DNA of 12,260 bases from an uncultured Clostridia bacterium (GTDB taxonomy: Bacteria > Bacillota > Clostridia > Oscillospirales > Acutalibacteraceae). The notes beneath the pieces were generated by a model. The model did no database searches. It was not told where the DNA came from and was given only the letters and a program-made list of their open reading frames with translations. Position 1 is the first letter of the stretch. Every line of letters begins with the position of its first letter. The stretch is taken from assembly GCA_944381295.1 (NCBI GenBank), contig CALWKP010000185.1, forward strand, positions 1-12,260. The letters are read 5' to 3'. Below are positions 1-8,054 of this stretch, piece after piece. The position numbers and the translations under genes were made by a program.

Positions 1-80
1 GATCTATGGCATTATTTATTGGGCGATGGGCGGAAGATAGCGCACTGGGATTCCCGTAAAAAAATACAAATTTTCTAATC
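1..80 (+). other. Possible 3' end of an upstream gene, frame unresolved
   Basis: All three plus-strand frames are open from the left edge. Frame 1 runs to a TAA at 76-78, frame 2 to a TAG at 38-40 and frame 3 to a TAA at 57-59. The strong hairpin beginning at 81 would suit the end of a plus-strand gene, and frame 1 places its stop 2 bases before that hairpin. With so few codons none of the three peptides is recognisable. Sequence to the left of the window would decide. Confidence 0.2.
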
Positions 81-122
81 ATATCGCCGGAGACGTCGCA
101 AAAGCGGCACCTCCGGCGATAT
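81..122. terminator. Long perfect hairpin, probable terminator
   Basis: ATATCGCCGGAG (81-92) pairs perfectly with CTCCGGCGATAT (111-122). Inside, 95-99 and 104-108 can form five more pairs (one G-T) around an AAAA loop, separated from the outer stem by a 2x2 mismatch. On the plus strand the stem is followed by AGCCTTTTAG, a short T run, so it could end a gene coming from the left. On the minus strand T-rich DNA follows about 8 bases after the stem, so it may also stop read-through from the response regulator, whose stop is 184 bases away. The structure is directly visible; its role is inferred. Confidence 0.55.
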
Positions 123-305
123 AGCCTTTTAGCCCTATTTCTGCCACGCCTTTTGGGTGTAGTCATTTATTCATGCCCCCCCAAAAGTCCGCTCAGTGTA
201 GCGCCTGTGAGCGCAAAGATCAACTTGTCCCTCGCTGCCTGTATCGGTTGGGATGGTTCACAAAGTTGGATTCCGCCTCTTCCGGGGCATTATCACTGGA
301 ATGAA
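123..305. other. Intergenic stretch without a recognisable gene
   Basis: This lies between the hairpin and the stop codon of the response regulator. No ribosome binding site with a credible frame, tRNA or strong hairpin was seen. The only sizeable open frame starts at 153 and runs antisense into the regulator gene, so it is probably chance. Confidence 0.5.
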
Positions 306-1796
306 TTATTTTTTATAGAGGGAACGATATTCTTTAGGAGTAACTCCGGTTTGTGTTTTGAAACGGCGAATAAAATACTTGGGATCATTATAACCTACCT
401 GTTCAGAGATTTCCCTGATTTTTGCGTTTGTGTTGATCAGTAATTTTTTAGCTTTTTCCATACGAATGTTTGTGAGAAATTCGATAAGAGTTTCCCCGGT
501 AATGGACGCATATGTCGTACTTAGATAGTTATAGCTTAAATGGAGGATATCCGAAAGTTCCCGAAGGGACAAATTATCCTGGTAGTGTGCAGAAAGATAC
601 TCCTGAATACGTTTGATGTTTTGATTATCCCCCCGGTCTTCAGAATAATTTGTATATTGCAGCAGTTCTGCAAAAAAAGAAAAAAGGTCGTTTTGGATAG
701 CTTCCAAAGAAGGCAAACTGATTAACATTGGATGCCAATAGGCCTCGTAAACCGTGGGAGGGATTTGATGTTGCCGGGCGAATTCTTCCCCAATCTGATA
801 AAGGCGGGAGATCCAGTCCTGCAAGAGGAAAATATTAGGTTTTTCTTCTGAGACATAGTCGAAAAAATTGTAAAGGACGTCATTAAAATCGAGGAGATTA
901 TAGCGATATAACTGAAGTTTAATTTTTTCAAAAAGAGATTGTGGGAAAGAAGGATGCTTTTGGGGAAACCGAATAAAGATTTGTTCCGTATTGGTATAAA
1001 TATTTTGCTTCATGGCACAGACCGCTTGCCGAAAAGCCTGGGGGAAACCGGTGGAATCCGGACAAAGGGCAAATCCGGCCAGAGGCTGAGAGGAAGACTG
1101 CTGTTCCTGATTTAAAAAGGAAGATAGCATATCTTTTGAGGGCGATAATAGGATGGCACAATCAATACATCCCTTGTAGTGGAAGATACGGCTGACGGAG
1201 AAAGCGGCAGAGAGGCGATGCAAAAACCTGGAAAGCTTTAAAGACGGTGTTTCTTCCAAGGGGAACACAAAAATTCCTGCATGATTTAGAGAGATGCCGG
1301 TTTTATTTTCAAAAAGAGAAAGCCCTTCAGCTTTTGGCAAATCTACGGCTTCAGCAAAAAGAAGATCCCCAAATTTTTGAAAATCTTGGTCGGTTTGAAT
1401 GATATTGTTTTGATTATGGCGTAATTCCAGCGCTTGTTCGACGTGATCGATCAGGGTATAAAAATTTTGCTCGTCGATCGGCTTGAGGAGATAGTGGTAA
1501 ACCCTCAACTCAAGGGCCCGTTTGGCATAGTTGAAATCGGCATAGCCGGTCAAGATGATGATAAATACGCGGGCGTTCTTTTTGCGGATTTGGGAGATCA
1601 AACTCAAGCCGTCCAGTCTTGGCATGCGGATATCGGTGATAATGAGGTCGATGTCCGGCTCATCTTCTATGGCTTTCAAAGCTTCTTCCCCGTCCTGGCA
1701 AAGCTTACAGATACTCCATTGCTTCCTTGTTTGAAGCATTTGGGAAACCCCGTTCCGGCTTCCAACTTCATCGTCAACAATTAAGGCTTTGTACAT
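306..1796 (-). CDS. YesN-like response regulator with AraC-type DNA-binding domain
   Basis: A 496-residue two-component response regulator. The N-terminal receiver domain (about 1-120) has the acidic pair D8/D9, the phosphoacceptor D55 in TDIRMP, T83 and the conserved K105 in LLKP. A poorly conserved middle region follows. The C-terminal domain (about 394-496) holds two helix-turn-helix units of the AraC/XylS family, including the segments LSLRELSDILHLSYNYLS and IREISEQVGYNDPKYFIRRF. Length and order match the YesN group, which typically activates sugar-uptake operons. The ATG at 1796 follows an AAGGGGGA ribosome binding site that overlaps the stop codon of the kinase gene. The 13-base gap suggests translational coupling. 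The likely target is the divergent transporter operon starting at 3723 (inference from position). Assignment to the family is firm; the sensed sugar is unknown. Confidence 0.95.
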   Translation of the reverse strand: MYKALIVDDEVGSRNGVSQMLQTRKQWSICKLCQDGEEALKAIEDEPDIDLIITDIRMPRLDGLSLISQIRKKNARVFIIILTGYADFNYAKRALELRVYHYLLKPIDEQNFYTLIDHVEQALELRHNQNNIIQTDQDFQKFGDLLFAEAVDLPKAEGLSLFENKTGISLNHAGIFVFPLEETPSLKLSRFLHRLSAAFSVSRIFHYKGCIDCAILLSPSKDMLSSFLNQEQQSSSQPLAGFALCPDSTGFPQAFRQAVCAMKQNIYTNTEQIFIRFPQKHPSFPQSLFEKIKLQLYRYNLLDFNDVLYNFFDYVSEEKPNIFLLQDWISRLYQIGEEFARQHQIPPTVYEAYWHPMLISLPSLEAIQNDLFSFFAELLQYTNYSEDRGDNQNIKRIQEYLSAHYQDNLSLRELSDILHLSYNYLSTTYASITGETLIEFLTNIRMEKAKKLLINTNAKIREISEQVGYNDPKYFIRRFKTQTGVTPKEYRSLYKK

Positions 1797-1809
1797 AAAG
1801 AAGTCCCCC

Positions 1810-3558
1810 TTATAATAACGGCATAATCACGGTGACGCAGGTATAACAGCCCAACTTGGAATGAATAAAGATACCGCAATCCGGACCATATTTGGAAGAA
1901 AGGATCTCGTGGATATTTTTAATTCCCAACCCATTATCCCTTCCATGGAAGAGATAGGAAATCTGATTTTGATTCATCCCTTTTCCATTATCTGTGATTT
2001 GTACCCGGAGACGATTGTCAGAATCCGGATCTTTTGCAACGGATATCTGAATAATTCCGCCGGTATGGATTTCAGAAAAGCCGTGAAGGATCGCGTTTTC
2101 TACGAATGGCTGCAAAATGAATTTATGCGTTTTGCAGCACAGAAGACTTTCGTCGATAGAATATCTTATCGTAAAAAGATCCCCGAAACGCTTTTTTTGA
2201 ATAAAAATATAATGCTTCAGCCAATTCAATTCCTCTTGTAAGGTGACGAGGCCGGAAACATTTTTAATGCTGTAACGCAAAATATGGGACAAAGAGATAA
2301 TCATTTGGCTGGCGTCTTCCTCACAGCCTTTTTGCTTGACCATCCAATTCAGGCTGTCCAGCGTATTGTAAAGGAAATGGGGATTCAACTGGGAGTGGAG
2401 GAGTTTAATCTCCTGCTCGCTGTTATGAATTGCCGCCATCTTTACTTGTTCCAAAAGGTCGTAGGTTTTTAGATGGAGGTCGTCAAAACTTTTGTAAAGA
2501 AATCCAATTTCATTGTTTAAATCACGGGGCTTGCTTTGCGGCCGTTGTTCGTAATTCATTTCATTCATTTTTACAGAGAGTTTTTTAATAGGGCGTATGA
2601 TGTATCGGTTGATGAAAACAAACAAAAACAGGATGGCAGCCATATTGAACCCGATTAACAGCGCGTAAAAAGCAGCTGTGGGGAGAAGCACCGACAGAAT
2701 ACTGGATTGAGGGATCAATACTAAACATCGAAGGGGGATTTGAGGGATCTCTTCCGAAAGGCAATAATAGGAAGTTTCCTGAAAATAGATTTTTGAAGAT
2801 GTTTCAGAGAGGGCGTTGAGGGGATCTGGCAAGATGCTGGCTAGAGGAAATATTTCCTGGTTATCGTTGTAAGTCCAAATGACATATTGGTCGTCGTCCA
2901 CCAGCACGATGGGCGTACTTTGGTCGAAGGCGGTTGTTTTCATACAATCATCAAAGCTTTGCAGGTCGATTTCCAGAATCAGCAAGCCAACCGGCTCAAA
3001 ATTGTCTTTCGTGTTGTGAATCGTTCGGCCGTATAGGATCATGTTTCCGGAAAATACAGAATATCGCAAATTGACGTTTGTTTCAGGCCGAGAAAAGACG
3101 CTCCGGCCTTCTGATTCAGTAATAGCTTGTAAAAAATCAGGGTCAATATCCCCGAGCACTAACGGTGAAGAATACCCCTCATTCCAATAGGCAAACTGGC
3201 CGTGTTGGGTATAAAGATAAGCGCCGCGGATGTATTTATCGGTCCGCAGGCAGGAAGAAAATACCTGCTGGAATTTATAGAGTTCAATCAAATCCAGCCG
3301 TTTGTGACTAGCTTTATTCAAATATTGCAGCAGGTTATCGTTGTAATAGACGAATTTTGTGAGTTCATTATAGTAATCCGTTTTTTGAGAGATATTTTGA
3401 GCGATAAGGCTTGAAATCTGGATTTTGGAGTTTAACTCTTGGTTGGTTAATCTCGACGCAATAGAGAAGTAGGAAAAAATTCCGATCAAAAGGCTAGGGA
3501 CTAATGCGCCTAACAGAAATAAATATAAAATTTGAGATCTGATGGAAAGTTTTTTCAT
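1810..3558 (-). CDS. YesM-like membrane sensor histidine kinase
   Basis: A sensor kinase of about 582 residues that should phosphorylate the regulator encoded 13 bases downstream. From the ATG at 3558 there is an N-terminal membrane helix (about 10-34), a large extracytoplasmic Cache-like sensor region (about 35-285) and a second helix (about 287-320). A HAMP linker starting at RPIKKL comes next, followed by the His_kinase domain with phospho-acceptor H394 in LNPHFLYN. The ATPase domain carries the N box (VENAILHG, N488), DNGKGM and GLGIKN. This is the architecture of YesM/LytS-type kinases. A GTG at 3573 would add five residues (MWRCC). I prefer the ATG because the N-terminus then reads MKKLSIRSQ, as in many relatives, but neither start has a strong ribosome binding site. 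The predicted promoter leaves a leader of only about 30 bases. Confidence 0.94.
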   Translation of the reverse strand: MKKLSIRSQILYLFLLGALVPSLLIGIFSYFSIASRLTNQELNSKIQISSLIAQNISQKTDYYNELTKFVYYNDNLLQYLNKASHKRLDLIELYKFQQVFSSCLRTDKYIRGAYLYTQHGQFAYWNEGYSSPLVLGDIDPDFLQAITESEGRSVFSRPETNVNLRYSVFSGNMILYGRTIHNTKDNFEPVGLLILEIDLQSFDDCMKTTAFDQSTPIVLVDDDQYVIWTYNDNQEIFPLASILPDPLNALSETSSKIYFQETSYYCLSEEIPQIPLRCLVLIPQSSILSVLLPTAAFYALLIGFNMAAILFLFVFINRYIIRPIKKLSVKMNEMNYEQRPQSKPRDLNNEIGFLYKSFDDLHLKTYDLLEQVKMAAIHNSEQEIKLLHSQLNPHFLYNTLDSLNWMVKQKGCEEDASQMIISLSHILRYSIKNVSGLVTLQEELNWLKHYIFIQKKRFGDLFTIRYSIDESLLCCKTHKFILQPFVENAILHGFSEIHTGGIIQISVAKDPDSDNRLRVQITDNGKGMNQNQISYLFHGRDNGLGIKNIHEILSSKYGPDCGIFIHSKLGCYTCVTVIMPLL

Positions 3559-3594
3559 ACAACATCGCCACACGATCTAAAAAATGATATAAAA

Positions 3595-3623
3595 AGTATA
3601 CAAAAAAAGAAGACATTTTTCAA
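3595..3623 (-). promoter_or_regulatory. Sigma-A-type promoter for the kinase-regulator pair
   Basis: Read on the minus strand: TTGAAA (3623-3618) as -35, a 17-base spacer, then TATACT (3600-3595) as -10. Both boxes are one mismatch from consensus and the spacing is ideal. Transcription would start near 3588, about 30 bases before the kinase ATG. Bases upstream of the -35 are rich in T and A, which could act as an UP element. Confidence 0.75.
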
Positions 3624-3664
3624 ATAAAAAAGGAAAATAGTACACCTTTCTGAAAAAATTAGAA

Positions 3665-3693
3665 TTTCATTATGGCCTGGATTCCATTACAAT
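3665..3693 (+). promoter_or_regulatory. Possible weak promoter of the transport operon
   Basis: TACAAT (3688-3693) is a good -10 box. At 17 bases upstream the -35 position (TTTCAT, 3665-3670) is poor. A weak -35 is what is expected for a promoter needing an AraC-type activator. The start site would be near 3700, giving a leader of about 23 bases that contains the AGGAGGT ribosome binding site. The inverted arms TTTTTCA (3616-3622) and TGAAAAA (3651-3657) lie upstream and might be part of an operator, but such A/T motifs are common by chance here. Confidence 0.35.
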
Positions 3694-3722
3694 GAAGACA
3701 ATCAATCGATAGGAGGTAAAAA

Positions 3723-5054
3723 ATGAAAAAGTTTCTATGTTTGCTTCTGGCCCTCAGTATGATGGTGTCATTTGTGGGATGCCAGAACCAGGAAAGCAGT
3801 TCGAATCAATCACAAAACGGATCTTCAGAAAATTCTTCCACTGGGTCTGGAGAATCGGAAAGCGGAGAGAAAATCCAAATTACTTATTGGAATCAGTGGA
3901 CACAGGAAGCTGAAATTGCATTTTTGGAAAAGTACATTACAGAGTACAATCAGTCTCAGGATCAATATGAAGTATCCTACTTGGCGATCCCCTTTGATGA
4001 GTATGTCTCCACAAAGCTGGCAACCGCCTTTGCAACAGGAGAGGCGCCGGATGTGTTTGACTGCAGCCCGGCTATCATCAACCAGTATATGGATGCAGGC
4101 GTATGCGAACCATTGAACGACATCCTCACGGAAGAGAAAATGGCGCTGTTCCAGGAAGGCGCTTTTGACGTATGTTCCAAAGACGGTGTAATCTATGGGA
4201 TTCCGCTGGATGCCGATATCGTCGGTATCTATTACAACAAAGCCATGCTGGAAGAAGCAGGCGTAGAGGTGCCGAAAACCTGGAGTGAATTGCTTGACGC
4301 GGCTGTGAAGCTCAACAGTCAGGATCATGCAGGTTATACGTTTGAGGTAGACAAAGGGGACTGGCAGTGCTTCACATTTTACCCCTTCGTGTGGATGCAG
4401 GGCGGATCGCTGTTTACCCAGGATGGCGCGAACCTGAATTCCCCGGAAGTGGTCAATGCACTTCAGTTTTGGAAAGATCTTCTCAACTGTGGCGGCTGTA
4501 ATGAGGCTCCCGGCAGGTCTGTATCGGACATTTCCATTTTAACCGATGGGGAAACAGCGATTCAGATTAACGGAAGCTGGTCGGTCCTTCGTGCAGATAG
4601 CGAACAATATGGTGTGGCGCCGCTGCCTCTGCCGGACGACGGTGGAGAACCGGTAACTGTAATGGGTGGATGGAAGATCATGGCAAGTTCCCAGAGCAGT
4701 GACGAAGAGAAAGCGGGGGCGAAGGATTTCATTACATGGTTGTTCCTGGATGATCCCCCGGTTCATACCGTAGAATTTGATACCGTGGCGAAATTCACGT
4801 TCTCCACTCGTCCGGATGTTATCGAATCTGCGTCAGACATATATTTGAGCAACGATAATGCTGTTTGCTTCTCGAAAGAGATCCTGCCGACAGCAAAAAG
4901 TGAAATTGCCATGACGGCGGAAGCCAAAGATATTGTGGCTACCATGATACAGGATGCTCTTTACAACATGAGCGCCCAGGAAGCTGCTGACAAAGCGCAA
5001 GCAGCGATGGAAAGCTATTTTTCAACCTATGAAGGCGCTGTCTTTGTAGGCTAA
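3723..5054 (+). CDS. Sugar ABC transporter solute-binding lipoprotein
   Basis: A 443-residue extracytoplasmic binding protein of the family 1 (carbohydrate, CUT1-type) group. The N-terminus is a lipoprotein signal with a KK start, a hydrophobic core and a lipobox ending at Cys20 (FVGC), so the mature protein should be anchored to the outer face of the membrane. A Ser/Glu/Asn-rich linker (about 22-50) precedes the binding domain, which begins with ITYWNQWTQ. Segments such as FATGEAPDVFD and YGIPLDADIVGIYYNK are typical of this family. The ATG has a perfect AGGAGGT ribosome binding site (3711-3717). It is the first gene of the operon, divergent from its probable regulators. A perfect hairpin follows the stop, fitting the common pattern of making more binding protein than permease. 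The ligand cannot be read from sequence; the glycosidases downstream suggest a furanose-containing oligosaccharide. Confidence 0.95.
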   Translation: MKKFLCLLLALSMMVSFVGCQNQESSSNQSQNGSSENSSTGSGESESGEKIQITYWNQWTQEAEIAFLEKYITEYNQSQDQYEVSYLAIPFDEYVSTKLATAFATGEAPDVFDCSPAIINQYMDAGVCEPLNDILTEEKMALFQEGAFDVCSKDGVIYGIPLDADIVGIYYNKAMLEEAGVEVPKTWSELLDAAVKLNSQDHAGYTFEVDKGDWQCFTFYPFVWMQGGSLFTQDGANLNSPEVVNALQFWKDLLNCGGCNEAPGRSVSDISILTDGETAIQINGSWSVLRADSEQYGVAPLPLPDDGGEPVTVMGGWKIMASSQSSDEEKAGAKDFITWLFLDDPPVHTVEFDTVAKFTFSTRPDVIESASDIYLSNDNAVCFSKEILPTAKSEIAMTAEAKDIVATMIQDALYNMSAQEAADKAQAAMESYFSTYEGAVFVG

Positions 5055-5063
5055 TAACGATGG

Positions 5064-5099
5064 ATGGGGTTCGCCCCCTGAGGACGAACCCCATTTTCT
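5064..5099 (+). terminator. Intra-operon hairpin after the binding-protein gene
   Basis: ATGGGGTTCG (5064-5073) and CGAACCCCAT (5085-5094) form a perfect 10-bp stem with an 11-base loop, followed by TTTCT. It begins 9 bases after the stop of the binding-protein gene and ends shortly before the first permease. The T run is short, so it could be a partial terminator or a 3' stabiliser of the upstream message. Either would raise the level of binding protein over permease. Confidence 0.7.
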
Positions 5100-5118
5100 A
5101 CGATTGGATGATGTGATT

Positions 5119-6009
5119 GTGTTGAAAAGGATAAGAATTAAGGCACGCCAGGAAGAAGCAATCGTAGGATTGTTGATGGTTTTACCAGAAATCATAGGTT
5201 TATTGGTCTTTTTGTTTATTCCGATTTTATATGCTGTTTATATCAGCGCTTTTGACTGGGACGTACTTTCTGAAAAAACTTTTGTGGGTTTCCAGAATTA
5301 TCAAAATATGCTCAAAGACGAAATGTTTTTCCGAAGCATATGGATTACGCTGCGTTATTCGATTATCTATGTTGTCCTGGTATTTGTGCTATCCCTTATC
5401 ATGGCGGTATTTGTGCAGTCGCTTCGGAATAAATATCTCCAACAAACAGCCCGTATAGCGATTTATTTGCCCAATACAATTTCAACAATTGTGGCGGCTA
5501 CGGTCTGGATATTCTTATTTGAAGCGAGAAACGGTTATCTGAACAGGTGGCTGACCGCAGTTGGGATTGGTCGGCAAGATTTTTTAGGATCAACTTCTCA
5601 GGCTCTCATTTGTGTAGTAGTGGTGGGGGTATGGCTCGTGGTTGGTTATGATATGATCATCTTCCTTTCCGCGTTAAAAGACGTACCGGAATCTTATTAT
5701 GAAGCGGCAAGGCTGGATGGGGCGAATTGCATCCAGCAATTTTTTAAGATTACATTTCCGCTGATTAAAGATACCAGTGTTTTCATCGCCATTACTACAA
5801 TCATCGGCTCTTTCCAGGTATTCGACCAGATTCGGGTTATGACGAACGGAGGCCCGGGGGGCTCCACAACAGTAACGGTATTTTATATTTACCAATTGGC
5901 TTTTGAGAAATATCAGTTTGGCTATGCATCCACAATCGCGGTGACATTATCCATTTTGATTATGTTTGTCACACTGTTCCAGCTCAAGCTTTATAAGATT
6001 GACGATTGA
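5119..6009 (+). CDS. Sugar ABC transporter permease, MalF/UgpA type
   Basis: An integral membrane subunit of a CUT1 carbohydrate importer, about 296 residues with about six membrane helices. The cytoplasmic loop that docks to the ATPase is present (YYEAARLDGANCIQQFFKIT, about residues 194-213 here). The conserved TNGGPGGST segment lies about 45 residues further on, as is usual for this subunit. The start is uncertain. The frame opens at a TTG at 5104 that has no ribosome binding site and lies only 9 bases after the hairpin. GTG 5119 and TTG 5122 both follow GGATGATGTGAT, so I chose GTG 5119. The first in-frame ATG, at 5176, would remove part of the first membrane helix. The stop is 12 bases before the start of the partner permease. 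Confidence 0.93.
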   Translation: MLKRIRIKARQEEAIVGLLMVLPEIIGLLVFLFIPILYAVYISAFDWDVLSEKTFVGFQNYQNMLKDEMFFRSIWITLRYSIIYVVLVFVLSLIMAVFVQSLRNKYLQQTARIAIYLPNTISTIVAATVWIFLFEARNGYLNRWLTAVGIGRQDFLGSTSQALICVVVVGVWLVVGYDMIIFLSALKDVPESYYEAARLDGANCIQQFFKITFPLIKDTSVFIAITTIIGSFQVFDQIRVMTNGGPGGSTTVTVFYIYQLAFEKYQFGYASTIAVTLSILIMFVTLFQLKLYKIDD

Positions 6010-6021
6010 GGGGGTGATCCT

Positions 6022-6834
6022 GTGAAAATTTTGACGCGTTGTATAAAGATAATAGGCGGTCTTGTGTTTTGCAGTGTGTCGCTGTTTCCGATCATTTTAC
6101 TTTTCAGCGGTTCGCTAAAACCCGCAGAAGATATTTATGATTATCGGATCATCCCGCAGCGGGTTACGCTGTCATCGTTTGTGGAAGTCATCAATACCTT
6201 AGACATTTTCAGAAGTATCTTCAATTCCTTTTTTGTTGCGATCATGGTAACGGTATTGGCGTTGCTGCTGCACTCCATGGCAGGCTTTTCGTTTGCGCGG
6301 CTGCAATTCCCTTTTAAGAAGGGACTTTTCCTGTGGGTCCTGAGCACCATGATGGTACCTTTTTCCGTAATCATGATACCTCTTTTCTTCATCATCAAAC
6401 AGATGGGATTGGTGGATTCTTTGTGGGGAATTATTTTGCCAATGGTTCCCCATGCATACGGGGTGTTTTTGTTCAGGCAAAATTTCAGAGGGATTCCGCA
6501 GTCGTTGTTTGAAGCGGCAAGGATTGACGGATGCAGTATTTTCCGGATTTTTTACAATGTTTTTTTACCGCTTTCTGTTCCAATTTTTATCACTTTAGGC
6601 GTTTCCTTTTTTGTAACCAATTGGAATAATTACCTGTGGCCAACAATTGTGACGCAGACATCGGAAAAATATGTGGTGCAAATCACGATCGCTACGTTGA
6701 ATGGTGCCTTGCGCACGCCCTGGAACTTGATTTTAGCCGCTTCCGTCATAGCGGTGATCCCTACAATGATACTCTTTATTTTCTTACAGCGCTATTACCT
6801 GCAGGGAATCAAGATGGCGGGAATCAAAAGTTAA
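6022..6834 (+). CDS. Sugar ABC transporter permease, MalG/UgpE type
   Basis: The second membrane subunit of the importer, 270 residues with about six helices. Visible family marks are the EAA loop (LFEAARIDGCSIFRIFYNVF, about 162-181), WNNYLWP (201-207) and the C-terminal LQRYYLQGIKMAGIKS, typical of MalG-like permeases. The start is GTG at 6022, preceded by GGGGGTGAT, which overlaps the end of the first permease gene. With the upstream permease it should form the heterodimeric channel. No ATPase gene is present in the window, so the complex presumably borrows a shared sugar ATPase of the MsmX/MsmK kind (known for many CUT1 systems; inferred here). Confidence 0.94.
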   Translation: MKILTRCIKIIGGLVFCSVSLFPIILLFSGSLKPAEDIYDYRIIPQRVTLSSFVEVINTLDIFRSIFNSFFVAIMVTVLALLLHSMAGFSFARLQFPFKKGLFLWVLSTMMVPFSVIMIPLFFIIKQMGLVDSLWGIILPMVPHAYGVFLFRQNFRGIPQSLFEAARIDGCSIFRIFYNVFLPLSVPIFITLGVSFFVTNWNNYLWPTIVTQTSEKYVVQITIATLNGALRTPWNLILAASVIAVIPTMILFIFLQRYYLQGIKMAGIKS

Positions 6835-6853
6835 CTAAAGAAAGGTGAAAGAA

Positions 6854-8038
6854 ATGAATGATTTATTCACAATGCCGGCTCATACAGAAAGCAGATGGGC
6901 GAGCCATGAAAATCCGGACGCCTTGAAGGGAGCGGGCGGAAAGGCACGCGGCGGAAGAAAGGGATCTCCGTGGTTTACTCTGAAATCGGGGGAGAGCCAT
7001 GTGCTTGCCCACGCGGAAAATACCAGCGGCGTTATTCGCAGAATTTGGATTACCATTAACCAACAGATCCCAGAAACACTTAGGGGAGTCAAAATTGAAA
7101 TGTTCTGGGACAATTGTTCAAAACCGGCAGTGAGCGTTCCGATTGGCGACTTTTTCTGTGTAGGATTAGGTAAGACGGCCACCTTCAAAAATGCTTTTTT
7201 CTCCAGTCCAGAAGGGCGTAATTTTAGCTGCATTATCCCAATGCCGTTTCGGAAGGCCATGAAGATCGTCGTGACCAACGAGAGCTCTGTCGATATCAAG
7301 CACTTCTATTATGATGTGGATTTTACTGTTGGGGACGAAATCCCGGAAAATGCATTGTACTTCCATGCGTATTTTAACCGGCAGAATAAGACAACGAAGC
7401 TTCAGGATTTTGAACTTCTGCCTTACATAGAAGGGAAAGGCCGGTTCCTGGGAACCAATATGGGCGTAAAGTGCAATACGCCGATTTTTGTGGATACCTG
7501 GTGGGGAGAAGGAGAATTCAAGGCTTACATTGACGGCGACAAGGATTATCCCACCATTTGCGGAACCGGAGTGGAGGATTATATCGGGACCGCTTGGGGG
7601 CAGGACTATTATTATGACCTTTATTGCGGATGCCCGGTGTATGACAAGAAAAATATGGAGCTTTGCTTCTACCGCCTCCATGTTCCGGACCCGATTTATT
7701 TCCATAAAAACATCCGCGTGACCATACAGCAGATTGGCGGAGTGGACCGGGATGACTATTTCCATCAGGCGCAGCTTCACTTCAATGCCAAACGCCATGG
7801 AGTCGATATCTATGATGTTGATGGGAATCAGGTTGACTTTTTCAATATCCCCATGCTGGACGGACGTCCTTTGCTGTTAGAGCGCGAAGACGATTGGTCC
7901 TGCTGCACGTATTTTTATCTGGATACGCCTGAAAACAATCTGGCCCCCTTGATGCCTGCAGAAAAAAGAATAGAAGGTCTGGTGGGCAGACCTGGTGCTA
8001 TGGGAGTTTATCCGCAGGAAATGCCGATGTTTGATTGA
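6854..8038 (+). CDS. DUF2961 family protein, glycoside hydrolase family 172
   Basis: A 394-residue protein of the DUF2961/GH172 family. Clear family blocks, numbered from ATG 6854, are KGAGGKARGGRKGSP (25-39), VPIGDFFCVG (95-104), MPFRKAMKIVVTNE (130-143), WWGEGEFKAYIDGD (216-229), GTGVEDYIGTAWG (237-249) and LHVPDPIYFHKNIRVTI (275-291). From memory, the catalytic glutamates of the family lie in the GEGE and GxEDY motifs; E219, E221 and E241 are all present. Characterised members act on furanosides (difructose dianhydride I and fructofuranosides, and D-arabinan), so a furanosidase role is likely, but substrate and linkage cannot be told. No signal peptide is seen, so it should act in the cytoplasm on imported sugar. 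The frame could open at GTG 6845, but that codon lies inside the AAAGGTGAAA ribosome binding site serving ATG 6854. Confidence 0.9.
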   Translation: MNDLFTMPAHTESRWASHENPDALKGAGGKARGGRKGSPWFTLKSGESHVLAHAENTSGVIRRIWITINQQIPETLRGVKIEMFWDNCSKPAVSVPIGDFFCVGLGKTATFKNAFFSSPEGRNFSCIIPMPFRKAMKIVVTNESSVDIKHFYYDVDFTVGDEIPENALYFHAYFNRQNKTTKLQDFELLPYIEGKGRFLGTNMGVKCNTPIFVDTWWGEGEFKAYIDGDKDYPTICGTGVEDYIGTAWGQDYYYDLYCGCPVYDKKNMELCFYRLHVPDPIYFHKNIRVTIQQIGGVDRDDYFHQAQLHFNAKRHGVDIYDVDGNQVDFFNIPMLDGRPLLLEREDDWSCCTYFYLDTPENNLAPLMPAEKRIEGLVGRPGAMGVYPQEMPMFD

Positions 8039-8054
8039 AATGCGGTGAAATTAG

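Noticed and set aside
7166..7798. Minus-strand open frame of 210 codons
   Set aside because: It is antisense to the GH172 gene, whose family motifs are unmistakable; no independent support.
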